Shown here piece after piece: positions 55,390-64,000 of a DNA stretch of 64,000 nucleotides (positions are counted from its first letter, which is position 1; every line of letters starts with the position of its first letter). A model generated the notes under the pieces. It was not told where the DNA came from, searched no databases, and saw only the letters and a program-made list of their open reading frames with translations. The DNA comes from Vombatus ursinus. Lineage: Eukaryota; Chordata; Mammalia; Diprotodontia; Vombatidae. Location of the stretch: assembly GCF_900497805.2 (NCBI RefSeq), contig NW_020954630.1, forward strand, positions 11,742,959-11,806,958, in the 5' to 3' direction. Position numbers and translations under genes: made by a program.

Positions 55390-57245
55390 GCATGTGCTGC
55401 CTTGGTTCCTACACTAGTGGTGCATAACATGTATTCCCAAACCATCTGACAGGAGGAGGGGGTCAAGTCTGCTCTAGCAGAAGGCAGACTGGAAGAAGAA
55501 CATGATAGCTCTAGGATCCTGGATAGTGGCAGCCCAGGGATGGGTGAGGGAGTAGAAATATTTTAGAGGTGGCCAGAGTTCCTCAGTAGGTGGGGAAAAG
55601 AAGCAACTCTCCCTTCATATCAGCAACTGGGAGAATAATCAGATAGAAGGGATATAGTTGGGAGAAGTTGGGGTCTTTTTGTTTTTGTTTTTAGCAAACT
55701 AAAAGAAAGTTTTTTTTCCCTTGGTATTTAATTTTTATGTAATTTAATTTTTATTAGTTACAAAAGGATTCTAAATAGATTCATTCAAGGCTAGCTTTTT
55801 GCATAAGTAGACTAGTTGGTATAATTTTGAGGCCATGGATTGATCTTCCTTTGAAAATGCCTCTATTCCATTTGCCAGTCTTTCAAATGTTCTCCTATCT
55901 TCTGAAAAGACTTTTCATTCTGTAATGAGAGAAAATGCTATTTTAGAAAAATACCACAAAACAAGTAAAAAATCCTTTCTTGAGAGGAAACACAGTGACT
56001 TAAATTCTGTTCTGAAGAAAATCCTGGGGTTGCTTAAACCTATGAGCTTCTGTCTCTGTCTCTGTTTCTCTCTTTATCTCTCTTTCTTTCCCTTCATCTT
56101 TTCTCTTTTCTTCTCTTCTCTTTCCCAACAGTTTGTCCTTCAAATTCAGACAATTGCTTAAAGCAAACTCAATATATGAGCATTTGGATTAATAGTAGTT
56201 AAGTAGGGAGTGATTCGTTATCTAAGAGGGGATTTACTATAGGACTGATTTTAAGTAGTACCTTCCAAATATGTGATTTGAGATATAAACATTTAATTCT
56301 CATTCAACATTTTTTTCTAGAACATAACTATTTTGTAAAAGTTGGCCTATTTGTAATAGAAAGTCCCTACAAGTACTGGGTTATTAAATTTCACATCACA
56401 CATGTATTATTTACCTTCCTTTCTCTTCTGTTTCTTGATTCTGGTTAGTATTTTTTCTCATCTGTAAAATAAAGGATCTTGACTCAACAAATATTTGAAC
56501 ATATTGAAATTGGACTAAATGATTGCCAAGTTCCCTTCTAGCTTTTAAATTCCACAGCCTTCCAATTTTAAAACCACAAAAATTGCTGCCAATGAGTTAA
56601 GCTGTTCAAGGGCATAGATTATCATCTTTGTAATTAGTCCATAGTGTGGACAGAGTAAAGAAAATATGGGATTTTACAGACAGAACCTATAATTTTTAAG
56701 AAAGGAAGTTTCTTTATAAGAAATGAGATTTTAACTATTGAAGTTATTTCTTGACTGAACAATATTTTCATTCTTTCTCTTTATGCCAACAATACTGGAA
56801 CAGAGTATGGAAATTCATCTTTATCATTCCTTGACACCTTAGGAGCCAAGATGAGCTTTCTGGTGTGTAAGTATTTTTCGGAGGTTACATATTTTTGCTA
56901 ATATTCATTCCTGAACCAAATGGAAGATCGCCTCCATATACAGCAACATAAGTGATCTCAGAAAGGTAATGACTCTGAGGAGTTCAGAACTCTACAAGCC
57001 TTTTCTGGAAGAGACACAATAGACCTTGCTAGACTTTGAGAGCCTTCAAATGATGATTTCTCATTATGCTCTAGTATGTGCTAAGGAAGAAAAGCCTTCA
57101 AATTTTTAAGATGGAACAAATTAATTTTTATAACCCATAGTAGGTTCCATGAAAAACTTTTGGCAAATAAAACAAATTACTTCATCTCTTAGAGATAGTG
57201 CCAATGATGGTTATCTTTTGAAATCTTGGTATTGTATCTTCAATC
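55390..57245. other. Mostly unassigned; one MIR fragment
   Basis: At 56455-56560 'tctcatctgtaaaataaagg' and 'caagttcccttctagctttt' are sense MIR pieces separated by foreign bases. A (TC)-rich patch lies at 56050-56125. The rest shows no repeat or gene. Confidence 0.4.
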
Positions 57246-57249
57246 TTTT

Positions 57250-57432
57250 ATATGGGGGTTCTTAAACTTTTTGTGTTATTAATTGCTTCTGTAGCCTGGT
57301 GAAACCTATGGCTCCTTTCACAGAATATTTGGCACTATATTCTTAACTGAAGGACATGTTGAATTTCAGTTAGACCTTAATGAACATAAGAGTATAATTT
57401 TCCCATCCAAATTAAAATTAAGAATCCCTACT
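57250..57432. mobile_element. hAT-type MITE
   Basis: Inverted ends 'gggggttcttaaactttttg' and 'aaaattaagaatccct' with 'ggtgaaacctatggctcctt' inside resemble the 42187 family. Confidence 0.6.
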
Positions 57433-58230
57433 CTAACCCATTTAGACCCACCCACACATTGATCTTTTTCATTCAACAAATTTTGGGGGGGGATACAGAT
57501 CTAAGCCTTTCTTACTCTACATGAGAATTTGGACTGTTATGTCATTGATGGGGGATTTTATCATTTTTTGTGGTGCTTGTTTCTTCACAATGTCAGAGAA
57601 TTCACTGAGTACATTTCTTTATTAGTTATGACATTCTATATTCCAGAAGTTTAAAGGGAATGACTGGACTATACGCGTATTAATAGGAGCCATCAATAGA
57701 TTTTTCCCAAAAGTGCCAGTTAAAAAGGATTTATCACTTACAATAATCACCACTTGCCTCCTCCTGGATTCCCATGAGAAGCATAAGCATTTTATTAGTT
57801 TTACAAATCTCTCAAGGTGCCAAAAGACATGCCCACCTATTAAGTCTTTACCTGTAGGGACCTACCCATAACCTTTGGAATTTTAGTAATGTTAAACTCC
57901 AGAAGTACAATGTGAAGACCCCGAATTCTATCTCCATCAAAGGTAAAGCCATACTGTTGCCTCATGTTAGGTTTTCAGGAAAGTACCTTTAAATAGGCTT
58001 TTGAATTGCTATTACCATTTCCCCATTTCCCTCTGTATCCAATAAGGAAGGAATCGTGGTGAGAGTCAAAATGACACAGGAAGAATAACTCTGTGCTTGG
58101 AGTCAAAAGATACCTGTGTTCTAATCCCATAAAAACTGAGATTCGTGTTTATTAGTGTTTATTGGATTAAAAATAAAATAAAAGCAAAATAAACATAAGA
58201 ATCTGAGAATCCTAACAACCTTGTCATCAC
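57433..58230. other. Mostly unassigned; MIR fragment at 58085-58140
   Basis: 'gtgcttggagtcaaaagata' and 'gtgttctaatcccat' mark a short sense MIR head. The rest is unrecognised. Confidence 0.4.
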
Positions 58231-58234
58231 AAAT

Positions 58235-58500
58235 CTCAGGACAAGTGAAACAAGTCTAAATCTCTCCTGTGTCTGATAGTCCTTGAAATACTGGAAGGCA
58301 GCAATCTTGTCCGTTGCCCCTGCCCCACCACTCCCCAACCTAGACTTCTCTTTATCAAGCTAAATATCACTATTTCCTTCAACCAGTTCTCATATGGCAT
58401 TAAATCAAGGCCCATTACCATCCTGGGTATCATGCTCAAGAAACCCATCCACCCACCCCACCCTTTCTGGTCTTCTCATACTTTATACTTTTTCAGTGAC
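58235..58500 (-). mobile_element. CR1/L3-type LINE fragment, antisense
   Basis: 'caaccagttctcatatggca' and 'ggcccattaccatcctgggt' match the order at 5280-5320 ('caactgattctcatatgatg', 'agccccttcaccattttggt'). Confidence 0.7.
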
Positions 58501-58504
58501 ATCG

Positions 58505-59100
58505 ATTTTCTTGCTATTCCTCAAATAAGACATTCTATCCCCTGATTACAGCCATTTTCATTGTCTCCCATGCATGGAAATTCAGTCCTGTTCCAGGCAC
58601 TGACAAGTTAGCTGCTCTGTTGGCAGACAGAGTTCCAGATGTCTAGGTAAGCCCCCAACTACTTCTATGTCATACTTCTATTCCAAGCTTGTGACCTGTT
58701 TCCAAAACTTTGCACCTTTTCCTCCCTCTCTTTTTAAATGGTCTATGTAGAGTATTTTAGTAACGATGTTGCTTCTGTTTTCTGCCTCCATTGATCTTTA
58801 CTTGAATTCTCTCCACCATGATTTCATCCTCTATTTCCCGGTTTTTCTCACATGATTATACCTTCTTGATGTAAATTTTTATTTTCCTTATTCTTCTGAA
58901 TGAGGCCCTTTCAGAGCCAAAGTCTAGTCTTATATCAGCAAGTCTCAAGTAGACTATAGAGACACATTGGCCTCTTTGCATTTCTGCTTATTTTCCGTAC
59001 TTTGTACATTTGGGTAGAGGCATCTGAGGCCATGAGTTCCATTGGCCCCTCTTTTCTTGGATTGTAACTATCATGGATTGTGGGAGTGTCTACTGCTATG
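58505..59100. other. Unassigned sequence
   Basis: No gene or repeat recognised. Confidence 0.35.
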
Positions 59101-59107
59101 CTCCTTC

Positions 59108-59305
59108 CTACATTGTAACTGCATTGTAATGTGGAGTCAGAGGACCTAGATTCCAATTCTATCCCTGTTACTTACTACATATGTGACTTTGAGCAAGTCA
59201 TAGCAGCTTTGAAAATCTGGTTCCTCAACGATAAAATGAACAAGTTCTACCAAGTGGCTTCTAAAGTCTCTTCTAGCTCCAAATTTATGATCCTACGGTC
59301 TATAA
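59108..59305 (+). mobile_element. MIR-class CORE-SINE
   Basis: 'tgtggagtcagaggacctag', 'gtgactttgagcaagtcata', 'aagtctcttctagctccaaa' and 'tttatgatcctacgg'. Confidence 0.8.
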
Positions 59306-59309
59306 TACC

Positions 59310-60430
59310 TAGTTTGGTGGATACATGGAGGTGATTTTCTCCTTTCATTTTTTTTTTCAGCTTATAGCCATCTTTTTTAGATTCGTAAGACAAAGTGCAA
59401 ATATATTTTTATCACCCCTTTTTAAGTACTTCTTAACCTTTCCTGGTTCTAACTGACCACATGAGAGCTTCAGGGCCTTTTTCTGGCCATGTAAGATGTT
59501 GGAGAGGTCATACCGAAATGCAGAGCTGAAGGAGCTGCTCTTTCAGTGGTTGTACAAAAGAGAGGAGCCTGTCCCTTCAACTGCACTCTTCTCTGGCTGT
59601 GCATTATGCAGGACTATTTCAAGTTGCATCCCTAGAGTTGGGTGGGGGATGAACGGCTGGCACCATCCCCACACCCCAGCCTCCATACAGCCATAAACAT
59701 ATAGTACTTAAAGCCCTTGTCCTGACTAGGCAAGTCTGATCCTGGGTTTGGGATGCCTCCTTTTTCTGTTTTTTCTTTCCTAAACTTAGATGAAAGAGCG
59801 TCTCAGGGTGAATGTGTCTAATTTTAAAGAGGGTGGAGTGGAGAAAAGTGAGCATTCTAGTCATGTGAGGTGAAAGAGAGAATGTAGCTGTTGAAAAGTC
59901 ACATAGCCTGGATATAAAGGATTGGACGAGTTGATTCCTAAGGCTTCTTCTAGCTCCAAAATCCTGTTTAATTTGTCAGAGAAAAGCACCAGCAGGGGAA
60001 ACCTGTGAGCTCAACCCTTGGTAGAAAAAAATAGGGAGAAAGTCCTTTCAAGACTGCAAAGTTTCTCCAGAGGCAGCAGGTAGGCATGACATCTTAAGGT
60101 GTCAAGGAGCCTCAGGAAAAAAGTTATTTTGATGGTTCATTCCTTCACAGTGGCAGTTGGTTGCTTCCTGACCAATATGACCTTATCTTCCTTCTTTTCC
60201 AATGTGTTCTTCTGTGATAGAAATGCTTCCCCTGGGGCAATTAGCATCAGATGAAAATGAGAGCATCATGCACCCCACACAAGCACAACTAAAGACATGA
60301 ATGTCAGGATTGTCATCACACCTCTTTCCCAAATGCTCTTTCTTAGCCTGCTCCTAGAATGTCTTGGCAGTACGCTTCCTTCTTTCATGGTAGGGGAGCC
60401 TTTTCCAGCAAAGCAGAGGCAATGAGCCAG
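59310..60430. other. Mostly unassigned; MIR tail at 59880-59970
   Basis: 'ggattggacgagttgattcc' and 'cttctagctccaaaatcctg' form a sense MIR 3' piece. No gene elsewhere. Confidence 0.4.
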
Positions 60431-60434
60431 CAGC

Positions 60435-60670
60435 AGTGGAAAGAAGACCTAAGTAGGAGTCAGAAGGCAGATGCATTCATTTCAGCTCTGTCACTTACTA
60501 ATTCTGACTCTGACCGAATCTCTTACCTTCCCTAAACCTCAGTTTCTTCCTATATAAGAAGTTACTACTATTTGAACTGTGTACTAAAACATAGTTTGAG
60601 ACAAAATAATGTGCATGAAAGTGAATGATCAGCCATAAAATGCCATATAAATGTTCAGTAATATCACCAA
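60435..60670 (+). mobile_element. MIR-class CORE-SINE
   Basis: 'agtaggagtcagaaggcaga', 'agctctgtcacttactaatt', 'aacctcagtttcttcctata' and 'tgccatataaatgttcagta'. Confidence 0.75.
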
Positions 60671-60844
60671 TATTAATATTACTTTATTTTACATCATGTA
60701 CTCTCCCCAGTCTGTGGCCCAGGTTCTGAGTTAATATGGAAAGAGGGCAGCAAACCAAAGAAAACCATGCCCTGATGCTGGGGACAAGTTTCCTCTGGCC
60801 TTCACAGTGCGGTATTCTACTGAACTAATGTTGATGTTTGAATA

Positions 60845-61095
60845 TAGTGGAATCAACACTGGACTTGGAGTCATAGAGACAGGGTTTGTCTCTGCCATTT
60901 ATCACCTGTGTGACCTTGGCCAAGTTCCTTTGTTTTTCTTGGCATCTGTTTCATCATCTGTAAAATGAGAGAGTCCAATTACTCTGAAGTCCCTTCTAGC
61001 TCTAAATCTATGGACCTAAGACCTCCCTGGGCCTCATTTTCCTAATTTGTAAACATGATCTCAAAGGCTTCTCCCAGATCTAAGTTATACAAAGA
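60845..61095 (+). mobile_element. Two MIR-class fragments in tandem
   Basis: 60845-61015 is a nearly complete sense MIR ('actggacttggagtcataga', 'catcatctgtaaaatgagag', 'cccttctagctctaaatcta'). 61018-61095 repeats only the 3' half ('gggcctcattttcctaattt', 'ggcttctcccagatctaagt'). Confidence 0.75.
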
Positions 61096-61099
61096 AGTT

Positions 61100-61534
61100 C
61101 AAATATGATCATCTTTGTTCCTTAAACCACCACCTCCAACACTATCTTTTACCATAGAACTAACACTAAATTGTTCTCCAATTCTTGTTTCTGCTTTTTT
61201 AACTTATCGGACTTTAGACAGGTGGTCTGACCATGCACATATGAGGGCTTCAAATGTTTGTTGAATGAATGAAAGAATGTTAGTTTAGAGTAAGTAGGCC
61301 TGGGGAAAAATTGGAAATCTACATCTAGCTTTGCAGATCTGGGTGACTGAAGAACTCTCTAGAATATCAATTAGATAAGGAATTACACTTAGATAATATT
61401 ACAATATGGGTCATCACACATCCAGCAGAAAGGGAGCAGGTCTTCATTTCTCTCTCACTTGCCCCTCCATGCTTCTTGTGTATACAAATTCAAACACAGG
61501 AGTCACTGACATAAATGGCTTACTTCTTAGACAT
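61100..61534. other. Unassigned, with a short L2-like end
   Basis: 'aatgtttgttgaatgaatga' at 61253-61272 is an L2-type terminus without a body. Nothing else recognised. Confidence 0.4.
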
Positions 61535-61660
61535 CATTTATTCAATATCTCTTAAACACCTACTGTGTATAAGGCACTATACTAAATGCTAAGGGAGATG
61601 AAGAGATGAATAAGACCTGGTTGCTGCCCTCAAGAATATTATAAACTAGAGGGAAAATGA
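61535..61660 (-). mobile_element. L2 LINE tail, antisense
   Basis: 'taaacacctactgtgtataa', 'ggcactatactaaatgctaa' and 'ggttgctgccctcaagaata'. Confidence 0.7.
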
Positions 61661-61735
61661 GATTTACGTAAATATAACATAACAATACATTTGCACACAA
61701 CATGTGAAGTTTTACAGTGTTTTCCTGAAAGCTAG

Positions 61736-62548
61736 TAGTAGTAGCTGTTGTTCAATTGTCCAGTTGTGTCCGACTCTTTGTGACTCCATGGATCATAGCA
61801 TGCCAGTCCCTTTTGTCCTCCACTATCTCCCAAAGTCTGTCCAAGCTCATATTCATTGCTTCCATGACACCATCTGTCCTTCTCACCCTCTGCCATCCGC
61901 TTCTCCTTTTGCCTTCAATCTTTCCCAACATCAGGATCTTTTTCCAATGAATCCTATCTTCTCATTATTCTCATTATGTGGCCAAAGTATTTAAGCTTTA
62001 GCTTCACTATTTGACCTTCCAATGAATAGTCTGCATTAATTTCTTTAAATATTGGCTGATTTGATCTCTTTGCTGTCCAAGGGACTCTCAAGAGTCTTCT
62101 CTGGCAACACAATTTGAAAGCATCGATTCTGTGGTGCTCAGCTTTCCATATAGCTGTACACTGCTACTGGAAAAACCATAGCTTTGACAGTAAGGATTTT
62201 TGTTGGCAAATGATATCTCTACTTTTTGGAATGCTGTCCGGAGTTGCCATATTTCCTTCCAAGGAGCTAGCAGCTTTTAATTTCATGGTTGCAGTCACCA
62301 TCTGAACCCTGATGCTGCTTCCATTTCTTCTCTATTTGCCAGAAAGGGGTGGGCCTATTTGCCATAATCTTAGGGTTTTTTTTTTTTTGGTAAGCTTTAA
62401 GCCAGCTCTTACACTCTCCTCTTTTATCCTCATCAAGAGGTTTCTTAATTCTTCTCCACTTCCTGCCATCAGGATAGTATTGCCTGCATATCTGGTATTG
62501 TTGATATTTCTCCCAGCAACCTTAATTCTGGCTTTTGATTTTATTATC
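61736..62548 (-). mobile_element. BovB/RTE-type LINE, 3' ~0.8 kb
   Basis: The left end holds the RTE 3' terminus in antisense ('ttgtgtccgactctttgtga', 'ctccatggatcatagcatgc'). The minus strand near 62520-62390 translates to VAGRNINNTRYAGNTILMAG then SGEELRNLLMRIKEESVRAG and LKLTKKK, the RTE reverse transcriptase block 'GRNINNLRYADDT.LMA'. Here the catalytic YADD reads YAGN, so the copy is dead in addition to being truncated. Its 3' end resembles the tails of the SINEs at 16390, 38455, 46595 and 47576. Confidence 0.85.
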
Positions 62549-62549
62549 T

Positions 62550-62690
62550 TCATATTATGGAAGAGGAAATCAGGAAGCAAACAGAGATGAAGTGATTTCT
62601 TCACTGTTGCACAAAAAAAGGATAGAGACAGGACTTGAACCCAGATCATTTGATGCTAAATCCAGTGTTTTTCTCACTAGACCATACTAC
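62550..62690 (-). mobile_element. MIR fragment, antisense
   Basis: 'ttatggaagaggaaatcagg', 'gacaggacttgaacccagat' and 'tttttctcactagaccatac'. Confidence 0.65.
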
Positions 62691-62839
62691 AAAGTACTAT
62701 ATGATACATAAATGAGAGTCTTGGTCAAAAGGCCCAGAACAAATGCTATAAAATTCTAAGAAGCACATTATTGGAAAATGCTAGGTTTCTATTTGATTCT
62801 TCTTATTTTTCTTTTTAATTTTCTTTCATAGGATAAAGT

Positions 62840-63230
62840 CAAGTTAAGGAAATAGGCTTTTACTAAGTGCCTACTATGCACCAGGCACTGTGTTAAGTGC
62901 TAGAAATGTGAGAAAGAAAAAAATAGTTCTTGCTTTCAATGTTCTCACAATCTGATTGGGGAGACAATACGCAAGCAGCTATATATAACTAGATATATAT
63001 AAGATAAATTGGGGATAATCTCAGAAGAAAGGCACTAAAATTAAGGAGGACTGGAAAAGACTTCTTTCTGGGAAGATGGGACTTTTGGTGAGGCTTGAAG
63101 GAAATCAGGTAAGACTGGAGGGAGAGATGAAGTTTTAGGCAAGGAAGAGAGTTTTAGATGAGGTGGCAGCCACTGAAAATGCTTGGAGGCAGGAAACTAG
63201 AAGGTCTTGTGTGAGAAGGAACAACAAGAC
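62840..63230 (-). mobile_element. L2 LINE, antisense
   Basis: 'actaagtgcctactatgcac', 'caggcactgtgttaagtgct', 'attggggagacaatacgcaa' and 'ggtgaggcttgaaggaaatc', in the antisense order seen at 12200-12850. Confidence 0.75.
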
Positions 63231-63645
63231 CAACATTATTGCATATTTATTAATTTTTTAATTTACAGTGTTGTCACTTTCCAAAAATTGCCTCTCTCCC
63301 CAAAGAACCTTCCTTTGTAACAAAGAAATATAATTATGTAAATTAAACTATCACACTGGTAATGTCTAAAAAAAAGTATGTTTCATTCTTTACCTATCAT
63401 TTGCCACCTCTCTGCCAAGAGAATGGAGGTATCTTGCACTATTGGGCCTCTGGAAAGATTAGTTGCTTCACTGATCAAAGTTCTTATGTTTATATTGTTG
63501 TTTTCACTGGGTGGACAGATGAATGGCTGGATGGGATATATATTTGAAGCATCACCTGGGACCATTTTATAAATGTAGTAAAATAAGTGGGCTAGCTTGC
63601 CCTTACTCAGTCAATAATCACAATAAGCCAGGTCTAGGGTAGAAG
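63231..63645. other. Unassigned sequence
   Basis: A frame of ~60 codons occurs on both strands near 63380-63560; no resemblance to a known protein. Confidence 0.35.
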
Positions 63646-64000
63646 TTTCTTTTTTTAAATTAATTTATTTTGATTTATCAACAATCACTTCCATAAGCTT
63701 TTGAGTTTTACATTTTTCTCCCCCTTCCTCCCTACCATCCTCCCCAAAACAGCACACAATCTGATATAGGCTGTACATATACATTCTTATTAAACATGTT
63801 TTCATATTCGTGATGTTGTAAGTAAGAATTAGAACCAATAGGAGAAACCACCAGAAAGAGGAAACAAAATTCAACAGAAGAAAAAAAATAACAAATAGTA
63901 TGCTTCGATCTGCATTCAAACTCCATAGTTCTTTCTTTGGATGTGCATAGCATTTTCCATCATGGGGCCTTTGGAGATGTCCTCGATCCTTGTATTTCTG
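63646..64000 (-). mobile_element. L1 3' UTR, running off the window
   Basis: The A-rich tail (antisense 'taaattaatttattttgatt') and 3' UTR match 32689-33005 closely ('agcacacaatctgatatagg', 'ccaccagaaagaggaaacaa'). The ORF2 end would lie beyond 64000. Confidence 0.9.

Noticed and set aside
1-64000. CRISPR array, operon, prophage or plasmid origin
   Set aside because: The repeat content is that of a marsupial nuclear genome; no regularly spaced repeats, Shine-Dalgarno-linked gene series or bacterial genes exist here.

Overview
The window reads as intergenic or intronic DNA from a marsupial (metatherian) nuclear genome. The basis is the repeat content. It holds tRNA-derived SINE1/WSINE-like elements, SINEs carrying a BovB/RTE-type tail, MIR/MAR1-class CORE-SINEs, L2 and CR1/L3 LINEs, a BovB/RTE LINE, L1s whose 5' end starts with the 'gagccaagatggc' block, and ORF1-only L1 relatives (HAL1 type). 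There are also hAT and mariner DNA transposon relics and many (GT)n microsatellites. Opossum-like versus Australian marsupial cannot be settled by eye. I found no host protein-coding exon, RNA gene, CpG island or promoter I could defend. Every long reading frame I could explain lies in a LINE, a transposon or low-complexity sequence.

Layout. 1-8.6 kb: a degenerate coiled-coil-like relic (0.82-1.29 kb), MIR/L2 fragments and a ~1 kb CR1/L3 LINE on the minus strand. 8.6-17.2 kb: a palindromic hAT element with perfect 8-bp target duplications, ~0.8 kb of L2, purine-rich low complexity, and a 556-bp hAT element that keeps the C-terminal part of a transposase. 17.2-25.7 kb: repeat-poor blocks, SINEs, an L1 ORF1 relic, and a local ~260-bp duplication (20.40 and 24.16 kb) that starts in a (GT)n tract. 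25.8-34.3 kb: a nested LINE cluster, with an old L1 carrying a younger 5'-truncated L1 and two HAL1 pieces (one holding a SINE), followed by another truncated L1. 34-49 kb: L2, MIR, CR1/L3 and SINE fragments around repeat-poor stretches, with a head-to-head SINE pair at 42.0-42.4 kb. 49.2-53.6 kb: an L1 3' end split by a full-length HAL1. 54-64 kb: repeat-poor sequence, several MIRs, a BovB/RTE LINE and the 3' end of an L1 that runs off the window.

How the parts work together. There is no operon-like or pathway-like system here. What can be read is the history of retrotransposon hosts and their riders. L1 and HAL1 share their last ~50 bases before the A-rich tail, and one SINE group shares its tail with the RTE LINE, as expected if each LINE's reverse transcriptase primes on its partner. 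Target-site duplications fix the insertion order in several places. I saw no convincing undescribed system; the most useful observations are the nesting series, the duplication with inferable direction, and two hAT elements with exact 8-bp duplications.
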